Shown here piece after piece: positions 1 to 9,427 of a DNA stretch of 64,000 nucleotides (positions within the stretch are counted from its first letter, which is position 1; every line of letters starts with the position of its first letter). The notes beneath the pieces were generated by a model. It searched no databases. It was not told the DNA's origin and was given only the letters and a program-made list of their open reading frames with translations. The stretch is from NCBI RefSeq assembly GCF_000981385.1, contig NZ_LATZ01000006.1, positions 62,001-126,000 of the forward strand, in the 5' to 3' direction. Both the position numbers and the translations under genes were made by a program. This stretch comes from Bacillus sp. SA1-12. Its GTDB lineage: Bacteria > Bacillota > Bacilli > Bacillales > Bacillaceae.

Positions 1-11
1 AAATCAACATC

Positions 12-1106
12 ATGGAAATATTCAATTATATGGAGAGTTACGATTATGAGCAATTGGTATTTTGCCAAGATAAACAATCAGGACTGAAGGCAATCATCGC
101 TATCCATGATACTACCCTAGGGCCGGCCTTAGGAGGCACCCGTATGTGGACATATGCCACAGAAGAAGAGGCGATTGAGGATGCTTTGCGGTTGGCTCGC
201 GGAATGACTTATAAGAATGCTGCAGCAGGTTTAAATCTTGGAGGCGGAAAAACCGTTATTATCGGTGATCCTAGAAAAGATAAGAATGAAGAGATGTTCC
301 GGGCGTTTGGCCGCTATATTCAAGGGTTGAATGGTCGGTATATAACGGCAGAAGATGTCGGAACAACTGTTGCGGATATGGATTTAATTCATGAGGAGAC
401 CAATTATGTAACAGGAATTTCCCCTGCTTTTGGATCCTCAGGAAATCCTTCTCCTGTTACGGCATTTGGCGTATATCGCGGAATGAAGGCGGCAGCAAAA
501 GAGGCGTTCGGAACAGATTCACTTGAGGGGAAGGTCGTTGCAGTACAAGGGGTTGGAAATGTAGCTTACAATTTGTGTAAACATTTGCATGAAGAGGGTG
601 CACAGTTAATTGTTACTGACATCAACAAAGAAGCAGTGCGCCGTGCAGTAGAGGATTTTGGTGCGAAAGCGGTTGAACCAAATGATATCTATAGCGTCGA
701 ATGCGATATTTATGCACCGTGTGCACTTGGTGCGACGATAAATGATGTAACGATCCCGCAATTAAAAGCCAAGGTTATTGCTGGTGCAGCGAATAACCAA
801 TTAAAAGATGCTAAACATGGTGATATCATTCATGAAATGGGCATTGTATATGCACCGGATTACGTGATTAATGCCGGCGGTGTAATTAATGTAGCTGATG
901 AACTTTATGGGTACAACAGTGAACGTGCACTCAAAAAGGTAGAAGGCATTTATACGAATATTTCTCGAGTGATTGAACTTGCAAAGCGTGACGGTATCCC
1001 TACTTATAAAGCTGCTGACCGTCTTGCAGAAGAAAGAATTGCACGTATGAGAAATTCACGAAGTCAATTTTTACAAAACGGACATCATATTTTAAGTCGT
1101 CGCTAA
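12..1106 (+). CDS. bcd: Leucine dehydrogenase
   Basis: NAD-dependent oxidative deamination of leucine, valine and isoleucine to their 2-keto acids, the entry step to the Bkd complex encoded downstream. The 364-residue product has the family length. The glycine-rich segment [11 protein letters not shown] carries the catalytic lysine (K80), and the Rossmann nucleotide-binding motif GVGNVA is near residues 180-185. It is almost collinear with B. subtilis Bcd. The start is only 11 bases into the window, so its ribosome binding site and promoter lie outside. A hairpin separates it from buk, but the gene order says they form one catabolic operon. Confidence 0.96.
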   Translation: MEIFNYMESYDYEQLVFCQDKQSGLKAIIAIHDTTLGPALGGTRMWTYATEEEAIEDALRLARGMTYKNAAAGLNLGGGKTVIIGDPRKDKNEEMFRAFGRYIQGLNGRYITAEDVGTTVADMDLIHEETNYVTGISPAFGSSGNPSPVTAFGVYRGMKAAAKEAFGTDSLEGKVVAVQGVGNVAYNLCKHLHEEGAQLIVTDINKEAVRRAVEDFGAKAVEPNDIYSVECDIYAPCALGATINDVTIPQLKAKVIAGAANNQLKDAKHGDIIHEMGIVYAPDYVINAGGVINVADELYGYNSERALKKVEGIYTNISRVIELAKRDGIPTYKAADRLAEERIARMRNSRSQFLQNGHHILSRR

Positions 1107-1120
1107 TAAATGATTGACCG

Positions 1121-1154
1121 TTGGGGTTAGGAGTCATGCTTCTCTTAACTCCAA
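1121..1154 (+). other. Intercistronic hairpin bcd-buk
   Basis: A 13-bp stem (1121-1133 with 1142-1154, two G-U pairs) with an 8-nt loop lies between bcd and buk. It has no T-run behind it, so it looks like an mRNA processing or stability hairpin, not a full terminator. Confidence 0.5.
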
Positions 1155-1245
1155 TTTCACTTTACATACAGATCTAACTCAACTTCCCTTTCACATCGTA
1201 AAGAACAAACAGTGAATAATTTTTTAGATGACGGAGGTTAATACG

Positions 1246-2358
1246 TTGCAGGTGAATGAATATCGAATTCTAGTTCTTAACCCAGGGTCAACATCGACGA
1301 AAATAGGTGTTTTTGATAATGAGCGTTCTATTTTTGAAAAAACACTGCGACATGATGTTCAAAAGCTTCATACTTTTCCAACGATCATTGATCAGTATGA
1401 CTTCCGTAAACAGTCTATATTGGAAACACTTCATGAAGAAGGAATCAACATTTCAAAAATCAATGCTGTTTGTGGTCGTGGAGGCTTGCTCCGCCCAATT
1501 GAGGGGGGGACATATACGGTTAATGAGCAAATGCTGGAAGATTTAAGAATAGGCTATGCTGGACAACATGCATCAAATCTTGGAGGAATTATTGCTTATG
1601 AAATAGCCAGTGGGCTCAACATACCTGCATTTATTGTTGATCCGGTTGTTGTGGATGAAATGGAGGATATTGCAAAAATTTCAGGTATGCCTGCTATTGA
1701 GCGAAGAAGTATTTTTCATGCGTTAAATCAAAAAGCAGTTGCCCGCCGTGTTGCATCTGATTTCAATAAGAAATATGAAGACATGAACCTGATCATTACA
1801 CATATGGGCGGAGGGATTACTGTAGGCGTCCATAAACGAGGCAGAGTTGTGGATGTAAATAATGGCTTGCATGGTGACGGTCCATTTAGTCCGGAACGTG
1901 CTGGAACAGTGCCGGCAGGTGATCTTATTTCAATGTGTTACTCTGGGGAGTACTACCTTGAGGAAATGATGAAGAAAATTGTCGGGCAAGGCGGTCTTGT
2001 CGGATATCTAGGAACAAATGATGCAGTCAAGGTTGAAAAAATGGTTGAAGCAGGTGATAGGAAGGCATCCCTCATCTACTCAGCTATGGCATATCAAATT
2101 GCAAAAGAAATTGGCTCTGCCAGTGCTGTTTTAAAAGGCAAAGTTGATGCTATTGTACTAACAGGCGGATTAGCCTATGGCAAAAAATTTGTAAAAGAAA
2201 TATCCTCCTATATTGATTGGATTGCAGACGTTTTAGTGTTTCCTGGGGAAAACGAATTGCAGGCACTCGCTGAAGGAGCATTGCGTGTGTTAACAAAGGA
2301 AGAAAAAGCGAAGCATTATCCGAATTCAAAACAATTAATTTCGGGCAGAAACAAATAG
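1246..2358 (+). CDS. buk: Butyrate kinase
   Basis: Acetokinase/ASKHA-family enzyme that makes ATP from butyryl-, isobutyryl- or 2-methylbutyryl-phosphate, products of phosphotransbutyrylase acting on the acyl-CoAs of the Bkd complex (ptb is expected just upstream of the window). The phosphate-binding motif [11 protein letters not shown] is at the N terminus and the second ATPase motif [13 protein letters not shown] is in the middle. An ATG at 1228 contains the GGAGG ribosome binding site (1233-1237) and is therefore not the start. TTG at 1246, eight bases after it, gives [16 protein letters not shown], matching the family N terminus. Confidence 0.94.
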   Translation: MQVNEYRILVLNPGSTSTKIGVFDNERSIFEKTLRHDVQKLHTFPTIIDQYDFRKQSILETLHEEGINISKINAVCGRGGLLRPIEGGTYTVNEQMLEDLRIGYAGQHASNLGGIIAYEIASGLNIPAFIVDPVVVDEMEDIAKISGMPAIERRSIFHALNQKAVARRVASDFNKKYEDMNLIITHMGGGITVGVHKRGRVVDVNNGLHGDGPFSPERAGTVPAGDLISMCYSGEYYLEEMMKKIVGQGGLVGYLGTNDAVKVEKMVEAGDRKASLIYSAMAYQIAKEIGSASAVLKGKVDAIVLTGGLAYGKKFVKEISSYIDWIADVLVFPGENELQALAEGALRVLTKEEKAKHYPNSKQLISGRNK

Positions 2359-2424
2359 TAATGATCGATTAACGTTAAAAAAAATTTTTGGATATAAGAA
2401 GAATTAGTTAAAAGGAGGGATATG

Positions 2425-3846
2425 ATGGCAACCGAATATGATTTAGTCATCCTTGGAGGAGGAACGGGCGGTTATGTTGCTGCAATCCGAGCCTCCCAGC
2501 TTGGCCTTAAAACAGCTGTGGTTGAAAAAGGGAAGCTAGGTGGTACCTGTTTACATAAAGGCTGCATCCCCAGTAAAGCACTCCTTAGAAGTGCTGAAGT
2601 ATTTGCAACAGCGAAAAAAAGCTCTGAATTCGGTGTTGAAATCCCTGAAGTGAAAGTGAACTTTCTAAAAGTTCAAGAAAGAAAAGAACGGATTATCGGA
2701 CAGCTTCACAATGGAGTGCAACAGCTCATGAAAAAAGGAAAAATTGATGTATACGAAGGAATAGGGCGCATTTTAGGACCATCAATTTTTTCGCCAATGC
2801 CTGGAACTATTTCTGTTGAAATGAACAATGGGGAAGAAAACGAAATGCTTATTCCGAAAAATGTAATTGTTGCGACAGGTTCAAGACCAAGAAGTCTGCC
2901 AGGTCTCGAACTCGATGGAGAGGCTGTGTTAACTTCAGATGAAGCTTTGGAATTAACGACTCTGCCAAAATCAATGATCATTGTAGGCGGTGGTGTCATC
3001 GGCATTGAATGGGCTTCAATGCTTTCAGATTTCGGTGTAGAAATTACGGTTCTAGAATACTCAGAAAGAATTTTGCCAACAGAAGATAAAGAGATTTCTA
3101 AAGAGATGGAACGGTTAATGAAGAAAAAGGGCATTACCATTGTAACTGGCTGTAAGGTGTTACCAGAAACGTTTAAAAAAGAAAGTCAGGCATCAATAAA
3201 AGCGGAGCATAAAGGTGAAGAAAAATCATTTGTGGCTGATAAAATCCTCTTATCGGTTGGAAGGCAAGCTAATGTGGAAGGGATTGGACTGGAAAATACC
3301 GATATAAAAACAGAAAATGGGTTTATTGCAACCAATCAATTTTATCAAACGAAAGAATCACATATATACGCGATTGGCGATGTTATTGGCGGCTTGCAAT
3401 TAGCACATGTTGCTTCACATGAAGGTATTATAGCCGTTGAACATATCGCAAATGAAAAGCCGATTCTATTAAACGAAACATTTGTACCAAAATGTATATA
3501 CAGTTCACCCGAGATTGCGAGTGTCGGATTAACTGAAGACGAAGCAAATGCTCAAGGCTTTAAAACGAAAGTAGGCAAGTTTCCATTTAAAGCGATTGGA
3601 AAGGCTTTGATCTTCGGTGAAGCAGATGGGTTTGTTAAGCTTGTTGTCGATGAAGAAACTGATGATCTCCTAGGTGTCCATATGATTGGACCACATGTCA
3701 CCGACATGATTTCGGAAGCAGGGCTTGCTAGGGTATTGGATGCTACTCCATGGGAAGTCTCACACACAATACATCCTCATCCGACATTATCTGAAGCAAT
3801 TGGTGAAGCGGCACTTGCTGTTTATGGAAAGGCGATTCATTTTTAA
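2425..3846 (+). CDS. lpdV: Dihydrolipoyl dehydrogenase (E3) of the branched-chain keto acid complex
   Basis: FAD flavoprotein that reoxidises the dihydrolipoyl arm of BkdB with NAD. Visible motifs are the FAD-binding GGGTGGYVAA near the N terminus, the redox disulfide in GGTCLHKGCIPSK (Cys at about 42 and 47), the NAD-binding VGGGVIGIEWA near residue 190, and the C-terminal active-site HPHPTLSEA. An AAAGGAGGG site at 2411-2419 favours ATG 2425 over ATG 2422. Its stop codon overlaps a false ATG of the next gene. It lies inside the bkd gene cluster, so it serves this complex, with a separate pdhD expected elsewhere. Confidence 0.94.
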   Translation: MATEYDLVILGGGTGGYVAAIRASQLGLKTAVVEKGKLGGTCLHKGCIPSKALLRSAEVFATAKKSSEFGVEIPEVKVNFLKVQERKERIIGQLHNGVQQLMKKGKIDVYEGIGRILGPSIFSPMPGTISVEMNNGEENEMLIPKNVIVATGSRPRSLPGLELDGEAVLTSDEALELTTLPKSMIIVGGGVIGIEWASMLSDFGVEITVLEYSERILPTEDKEISKEMERLMKKKGITIVTGCKVLPETFKKESQASIKAEHKGEEKSFVADKILLSVGRQANVEGIGLENTDIKTENGFIATNQFYQTKESHIYAIGDVIGGLQLAHVASHEGIIAVEHIANEKPILLNETFVPKCIYSSPEIASVGLTEDEANAQGFKTKVGKFPFKAIGKALIFGEADGFVKLVVDEETDDLLGVHMIGPHVTDMISEAGLARVLDATPWEVSHTIHPHPTLSEAIGEAALAVYGKAIHF

Positions 3847-3860
3847 TGGGAGGTAATAGA

Positions 3861-4853
3861 ATGACAGAAAACCGACATCAAGTTTTAGGTCTTACAGATC
3901 ACGATGTTTTAAAAATGTATGAAACAATGGTTTTGGCTAGAAAAATAGATGAACGCATGTGGTTATTAAATCGCGCCGGCAAAATACCATTTGTTATTTC
4001 GTGCCAAGGTCAAGAGGGTGCTCAGGTTGGGGCAGCTTTTGCCTTAGATTTCGATGAGGATTATGTCCTTCCATATTACCGGGATATGGGTGTCGTTTTA
4101 ACGTTTGGCATGACAGCTAAGGAGTTAATGTTATCTGGTTTTGCGAAAGCTGAGGATCCAAACTCAGGAGGCAGACAAATGCCGGGTCACTTCGGTCAAA
4201 AGAAAAACCGTATTGTAACAGGTTCTTCCCCTGTTACAACACAAGTACCCCACGCTGTTGGTATCGCATTGGCAGGAAAAATGCAAAAAAAGAATTTGGT
4301 TACATTTGTTACTTTTGGAGAAGGCTCTTCCAACCAAGGGGATTTTCATGAAGGAGCGAATTTCGCAGCTGTTCATAAGCTTCCTGTTATTTTAATGTGT
4401 GAAAATAACAAGTATGCGATCTCTGTGCCGTATAACAAACAGGTTGCCTGCGAAAAAATTTCTGACAGGGCAATTGGCTACGGAATGCCTGGAGTGACAG
4501 TTGATGGCAATGATCCTCTAGAAGTTTATGCTGCAGTAAAACAGGCTGCAGACCGCGGCCGTAGAGGTGAAGGTCCGACATTGATCGAAACAGTCTCATA
4601 TCGTTTAACACCACATTCTAGTGATGATGATGATCGAAGCTATCGGGAGCAAGATGAAGTAGCGGAAGCAAAGAAAAATGATCCGATCAAGACGTTTGCC
4701 ACCTATTTGAAAGAGGTTGGTGTGTTAACGGATAAAATAGAAAACGAAATGTTCGATAACATTATGAAAATCGTAGATGAAGCAACAGATTATGCAGAAG
4801 CTGCTCCATATGCGGATCCAGAACATGCGTTAAAGTACGTATATGCAGAGTAA
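3861..4853 (+). CDS. bkdAA: Branched-chain 2-keto acid dehydrogenase E1 alpha
   Basis: Thiamine-diphosphate-dependent E1 alpha subunit that decarboxylates 2-keto acids from Val, Leu and Ile. The ThDP/Mg motif begins at GEGSSNQGDFHE and continues to ENNKYAISVP, and the phosphorylation-loop-like RLTPHSSDDDD is present. An ATG at 3846 overlaps the lpdV stop but is itself part of the GGGAGG ribosome binding site (3848-3853), so ATG 3861 (MTENRHQVLGLTD) is the likely start. It is 330 residues long and closely resembles B. subtilis BkdAA. Its products are precursors for iso/anteiso fatty acids. Confidence 0.94.
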   Translation: MTENRHQVLGLTDHDVLKMYETMVLARKIDERMWLLNRAGKIPFVISCQGQEGAQVGAAFALDFDEDYVLPYYRDMGVVLTFGMTAKELMLSGFAKAEDPNSGGRQMPGHFGQKKNRIVTGSSPVTTQVPHAVGIALAGKMQKKNLVTFVTFGEGSSNQGDFHEGANFAAVHKLPVILMCENNKYAISVPYNKQVACEKISDRAIGYGMPGVTVDGNDPLEVYAAVKQAADRGRRGEGPTLIETVSYRLTPHSSDDDDRSYREQDEVAEAKKNDPIKTFATYLKEVGVLTDKIENEMFDNIMKIVDEATDYAEAAPYADPEHALKYVYAE

Positions 4854-4865
4854 GGGGGATAAAAC

Positions 4866-5849
4866 ATGGCTGTTATTTCATATATAGATGCCATTACAAT
4901 GGCAATGCGGGAAGAGATGGAGCGCGACGAAAAGGTTTTTGTGCTCGGAGAGGATGTTGGAAAAAAAGGCGGAGTCTTTAAAGCAACTGCAGGTTTGTAT
5001 GATAAATTTGGCGAAGAACGGGTTATTGATACACCGCTGGCAGAATCTGCTATAGCAGGAGTTGGAATTGGTGCAGCTATGTATGGTATGAGGCCGATAG
5101 CTGAAATGCAATTTGCCGATTTTATCATGCCTGCAGTGAACCAAATTATTTCTGAGGCTGCAAAAATTCGCTATCGCTCGAATAACGATTGGAGTTGTCC
5201 TATTACGATTCGCGCGCCATTCGGTGGTGGGGTTCATGGAGCACTTTATCACTCACAATCTGTAGAGGCAGTTTTTGCCAATCAACCTGGGTTAAAAATC
5301 GTTATCCCATCCACACCTTATGATGCAAAAGGGCTGTTAAAAGCAGCGATACGTGATGAAGATCCTGTTTTATTTTTTGAACATAAACGGGCCTATCGTT
5401 TAATAAAAGGAGAAGTTCCTGAAGAAGACTATGTTCTCCCGATTGGAAAAGCAGATGTAAAACGTGAAGGTGAAGATCTGACTGTCATCACTTATGGTTT
5501 GTGTGTGCATTTCGCCTTGCAAGCAGCTGAACGACTTGCTGCCGACGGAATCTCTACCCATGTTTTAGATTTACGAACTGTTTATCCTTTAGATAAAGAG
5601 GCAATCATTGAGGCTGCCTCTAAAACAGGCAAAGTATTGCTCATTACTGAGGACAACAAAGAAGGCAGTATTATTAGTGAAGTATCCGCAATTATTGCTG
5701 AGAATTGTTTGTTTGATTTAGATGCTCCAATTATGCGGTTGGCCGGTCCGGATGTACCAGCTATGCCTTACGCACCAACGATGGAAAAATACTTTATGGT
5801 TAATCCGGATAAAGTAGAAGAAGCGATGCGCAAGCTTGCAGAATTCTAA
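4866..5849 (+). CDS. bkdAB: Branched-chain 2-keto acid dehydrogenase E1 beta
   Basis: Transketolase-like E1 beta subunit, 327 residues, pairing with BkdAA in an alpha2-beta2 E1. Recognisable segments are VFVLGEDVGKKGGVFKAT, IDTPLAESAIAGVGIGAA, and RAPFGGGVHGALYHSQS, whose histidine belongs to the active-site region in this family. The start ATG lies 13 bases after the bkdAA stop with an AAGGGGG-type ribosome binding site, consistent with one polycistronic message. Confidence 0.94.
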   Translation: MAVISYIDAITMAMREEMERDEKVFVLGEDVGKKGGVFKATAGLYDKFGEERVIDTPLAESAIAGVGIGAAMYGMRPIAEMQFADFIMPAVNQIISEAAKIRYRSNNDWSCPITIRAPFGGGVHGALYHSQSVEAVFANQPGLKIVIPSTPYDAKGLLKAAIRDEDPVLFFEHKRAYRLIKGEVPEEDYVLPIGKADVKREGEDLTVITYGLCVHFALQAAERLAADGISTHVLDLRTVYPLDKEAIIEAASKTGKVLLITEDNKEGSIISEVSAIIAENCLFDLDAPIMRLAGPDVPAMPYAPTMEKYFMVNPDKVEEAMRKLAEF

Positions 5850-5910
5850 TTGATTAACATTCTTATAGAGAATCAGGAATGATTAGCCTTTAACCAAGGA
5901 GGTTTCAGTA

Positions 5911-7188
5911 GTGGCAATAGAACAAATTAAAATGCCTCAGTTAGGTGAAAGTGTAACAGAAGGTACGATTAGTAATTGGCTTGTTTCTGCAGGGGATAAA
6001 GTAAATAAATATGACCCGCTTGCAGAAGTAATGACGGATAAAGTAAATGCAGAGGTTCCCTCCTCCTTTAGCGGTGTCATCAAAGAAATCATTGCTGATG
6101 AAGGAACAACATTGGCAGTAGGTGAAGTCATTTGTACGATAGAAGTGGAAGGAACAACAGAAGCAGTTACAGACACGAAAGATAAAGCAGAAAGTGATCA
6201 AAATGCCATAGCCGAGGCTAAAGAGGAAAAACTAGAGGAGCAACCAAACAAAAAGCGTTATTCCCCAGCGGTGCTCAGAATGGCACAGGAGCATGAGATC
6301 GATTTAGAAAAAGTAAATGGTACAGGTGCTGGCGGCCGCATTACAAGAAAAGATATCATAAAGCTTGTAGAAAGCGGGACGATACCAAAAGCAGACGCTG
6401 ATAAACAAGAGGTTCTACTAAAACCTCAACCTGAAAAATTTGCACAGACAGCTCCAGATCAAGTGCAAAGATCTGTTCCTGTTGCACCTGGGGATATTGA
6501 AATCCCGGTTTCAGGAGTTCGTAAAGCAATTGCTGCGAATATGGTTCGCTCAAAACATGAGGCGCCACATGCATGGATGATGATCGAGGTAGATGTAACG
6601 AATCTTGTTGAATACCGAAATGCCATAAAAGAAAAATTTAAACAAAAAGAGGGCTTTAACTTAACTTTCTTTGCCTTTTTTGTTAAGGCAGCAGCACAAG
6701 CGTTAAAAGAATACCCGCAATTAAATTCTACGTGGGCGGGAGATAAAATCATTCAAAAGAAAGAGATCAATATCTCGATAGCAGTAGCTAAAGAGGATTC
6801 CTTATTTGTCCCAGTGATAAAAGCAGCTGATGAAAAAACGATAAAAGGAATCGCTCGGGAAATCACAGATTTAGCCGGAAAAGCCCGCAATGGAAAACTC
6901 ACATCTGCTGATATGCAAGGTGGAACATTTACCGTAAACAATACAGGTTCGTTTGGATCTGTTCAATCAATGGGGATTATTAATCATCCTCAAGCTGCAA
7001 TCTTACAGGTAGAATCGATTGTAAAACGCCCAGTCGTAATCAATGGAATGATTGCTGTTAGAGATATGGTGAATTTATGCCTGTCACTTGACCACAGAGT
7101 GTTAGACGGGTTAATTTGCGGCCGTTTTTTAGCGCGTTTAAAGGAAATCTTAGAAAATACGTCGAAAGAAACAACTTCAATATATTAA
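5911..7188 (+). CDS. bkdB: Lipoamide acyltransferase E2 of the branched-chain keto acid complex
   Basis: Dihydrolipoyl acyltransferase core, 425 residues. An N-terminal lipoyl domain has its modified lysine in VMTDKVNAEVPSS (K44). A linker is followed by an E1/E3-binding domain around residues 115-150 (YSPAVLRMAQEHEIDLEKV). The C-terminal catalytic domain ends with the chloramphenicol-acetyltransferase-like motif LDHRVLDG. The start is GTG 5911, placed 8 bases after a strong AAGGAGG (5896-5902). It is the last gene of the bkd operon, followed by a palindromic terminator-like element. Confidence 0.94.
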   Translation: MAIEQIKMPQLGESVTEGTISNWLVSAGDKVNKYDPLAEVMTDKVNAEVPSSFSGVIKEIIADEGTTLAVGEVICTIEVEGTTEAVTDTKDKAESDQNAIAEAKEEKLEEQPNKKRYSPAVLRMAQEHEIDLEKVNGTGAGGRITRKDIIKLVESGTIPKADADKQEVLLKPQPEKFAQTAPDQVQRSVPVAPGDIEIPVSGVRKAIAANMVRSKHEAPHAWMMIEVDVTNLVEYRNAIKEKFKQKEGFNLTFFAFFVKAAAQALKEYPQLNSTWAGDKIIQKKEINISIAVAKEDSLFVPVIKAADEKTIKGIAREITDLAGKARNGKLTSADMQGGTFTVNNTGSFGSVQSMGIINHPQAAILQVESIVKRPVVINGMIAVRDMVNLCLSLDHRVLDGLICGRFLARLKEILENTSKETTSIY

Positions 7189-7528
7189 AAAATGAAGGGT
7201 TGTCTATTCAGGGACTGCTCCCCAATGTGCAGCGGGGGCTGGTTCTTTGAATGTTTAGACAGCCCATTTTGATTTTATCTCTTAAAAAATATTTACCGTA
7301 CCAGCTACTCATTGCTGATAGGAAAAAATTATAATAAAATAAAGTTATAGTTTTCTTTTTTAGTCCGCATAAAAGCCAGATTGGTTGCGGAAAAAAACAA
7401 GTAAGATCAGTAAAGCCATTTTCAATAATGTAAACGCATTCTTTGGGGTTAAACATGAAAGATACGATTGCAACTGTTAGGTTCATGACAATCGACTAGG
7501 GGGTGAGCTTCCGAAAAGGAAGCATTTC
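7189..7528. repeat. Intergenic region with GGCTGTCT-type palindrome
   Basis: No gene is seen. Stem 7197-7206 pairs with 7256-7265 (one G-U) around a 49-nt loop, and an AT-rich ATTTTGATTTTAT stretch follows, so it probably terminates the bkd operon. Its ends resemble palindromes at 16761, 25497 and 62316. The right part holds the leader of the mutAB operon and a cre site. Confidence 0.5.
7428..7442 (+). promoter_or_regulatory. Candidate CcpA cre site for mutAB-meaB
   Basis: ATGTAAACGCATTCT fits the published degenerate cre consensus WTGNAANCGNWNNCW at every fixed position. It lies 87 bases before the mutA start. The right half is a poor mirror of the left. The inference is glucose repression of propionyl-CoA/methylmalonyl-CoA use. 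Confidence 0.5.
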
Positions 7529-9427
7529 ATGGGAGATGGGCAAGGTATGACACAGACAAAGGGAAAATGGATTGATTGGAAAGCGGAAGCAGAAAAAGCA
7601 TTAAAAGGAAAGGGAATCGAATGCCTCAATTCACTTACGTATGAAGGGATCACACTAAAGCCTTTATATGTGAAGGAAGATACCGATTTTGTTATACAAA
7701 CATCTAAGAGAGAAGACCGTAAACATAACAATTGGCGTGTTAGCCAGGTTCTTTTTGCGGATGATCCTTCGACATTATGTAAGAGGATAAAACATGCAAA
7801 AGCACGAGGACAGGATTCTTTTTATCTGAAAAATTTTAGTTTTTTAGAAAATAAGCAGGAAATAGCCGCTGCTTTTCAATCTATTGATTGGGAGCAGGAT
7901 TCGATCTTTTTTGATGTGGGTGAAAAGTTTGAGTTTATCCCAAGGTTTCTTCAATATCTTAAAGAGTCTCAAAACGTCAAGGCTGCTAAAGGTACACTAG
8001 GCTTTGATCCGTATGAAAGCCTGCTGATAAAAGGGGAAGCTCCCATTGCTTTAGGCACGCAATATGATTTTCTGGCAGATAGTATAAAGTGGTGCCAGAA
8101 GAATCAATCAAGCGTTCGAACCATCCTGATCAAGGGAAATCTATACCATGAAGCGGGCGGCCATTCCGTTCAAGAGCTGGTATACACCTTCTCACACGCA
8201 TTAGATGTAATAAATGAGCTGATCAATCGGGGGCTATCTATCACAACAATTGCCAAAAGGCTTGCCTTTACTTTTGCTATAGGCTCGAATTTCTATATGG
8301 AAATTGCTAAACTCCGAGCTGCAAAGCAAATATGGGCTTCGCTTCTTCACGCATTGGGAGGTGATGAAGTCTCTCCTAGCATGTTTCTGCATGCGGTCAC
8401 ATCATCATTTAATAAATCTGCTTTTGATATTCATGTAAATCTTTTAAGGACAACAACTGAAGGATTTGCGGCTGCTGTTGCAGGAGTAGACGAATTAACA
8501 ATCCTACCATTTGATTTGTTTTTTGCTGAAGAGGGGAGTTTAGGAGAAAGAATCGCTAGGAATACACAATTTATTTTAAAGGAAGAAAGTTTGATTTCAA
8601 GAGTAGTAGATCCAGCTGCAGGAGCTTATTATATTGAGGTGTTAACAAATGAGCTTGCTGAAAAAGCTTGGAGAGAAATAGTCAAAATAGATGAAAACGG
8701 AGGATTTCTTCGTTTATTAACAAAAGGAACCCCGCAAAAAGAGCTAAAGAAAACGGCTGACACAAGGCTGCAGGACGTAAATTGGCAAAAAACAAAGATA
8801 ATTGGGATTAATGCCTTCGCAAATCTTGAAGATAGAGTCTTAGCTAAACGTAAGGAAAAGAAGGTGGAGGCAGAAAATCCGTCAGCTGGAAGTAACCCTT
8901 CATTTGCGGAAGCTTGGAAAATCCTAAATGAATCAGTATCGACTCATTCAATAGATAAGCAAGAATTGCATCCCGTTCAACCGCTAACCATCGTACGTCT
9001 TGCTGAGCATTATGAGCAGCTTAGATTTCACTCAGAAGCCTATGAGCAGTATCACGGGTACAAACCAACTGTGACTGTTATGGTTTTTGGAAGATTAAAA
9101 GATTATAAGCCACGACTTGATTTTCTAACAGGTCTCCTTGCTTCTGGCGGTTTACAAGTAGATGTTGTTTCTAGTGAAAGCGAAATCACCGCTATTAAGG
9201 GAAATATTATGATTTGTTGCGGAAAAGATGAAGATTATGAGTGTGTTGATTTCTCCTTTATCAACGAGATAAAAGCTGTTAATAAGCAAGCAACATTTTT
9301 TATCGTTGGAAATGGTCATGATAAAAAAATGGAAGAAAGCGGAATATCTGGTTCAGTCACAGCGAATATGAATGCTTATGAGTATTTAGTCACATTGCAT
9401 CAATTAATAGGGGTGAGAGAGAGATGA
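7529..9427 (+). CDS. mutA: Methylmalonyl-CoA mutase small (beta) subunit
   Basis: Non-catalytic partner of MutB in the heterodimeric adenosylcobalamin mutase that interconverts methylmalonyl-CoA and succinyl-CoA. It is 632 residues, shorter and more divergent than MutB, with a degraded TIM barrel (about 60-430) and a C-terminal flavodoxin-like fold that lacks the cobalamin-ligating DxHxxG motif, as expected for this subunit. ATG 7529 follows AAAAGGAAG. ATG 7547 with an upstream GGGAGATGGG is an alternative giving [12 protein letters not shown]. The end overlaps mutB by four bases (ATGA), indicating translational coupling. Confidence 0.9.
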   Translation: MGDGQGMTQTKGKWIDWKAEAEKALKGKGIECLNSLTYEGITLKPLYVKEDTDFVIQTSKREDRKHNNWRVSQVLFADDPSTLCKRIKHAKARGQDSFYLKNFSFLENKQEIAAAFQSIDWEQDSIFFDVGEKFEFIPRFLQYLKESQNVKAAKGTLGFDPYESLLIKGEAPIALGTQYDFLADSIKWCQKNQSSVRTILIKGNLYHEAGGHSVQELVYTFSHALDVINELINRGLSITTIAKRLAFTFAIGSNFYMEIAKLRAAKQIWASLLHALGGDEVSPSMFLHAVTSSFNKSAFDIHVNLLRTTTEGFAAAVAGVDELTILPFDLFFAEEGSLGERIARNTQFILKEESLISRVVDPAAGAYYIEVLTNELAEKAWREIVKIDENGGFLRLLTKGTPQKELKKTADTRLQDVNWQKTKIIGINAFANLEDRVLAKRKEKKVEAENPSAGSNPSFAEAWKILNESVSTHSIDKQELHPVQPLTIVRLAEHYEQLRFHSEAYEQYHGYKPTVTVMVFGRLKDYKPRLDFLTGLLASGGLQVDVVSSESEITAIKGNIMICCGKDEDYECVDFSFINEIKAVNKQATFFIVGNGHDKKMEESGISGSVTANMNAYEYLVTLHQLIGVRER

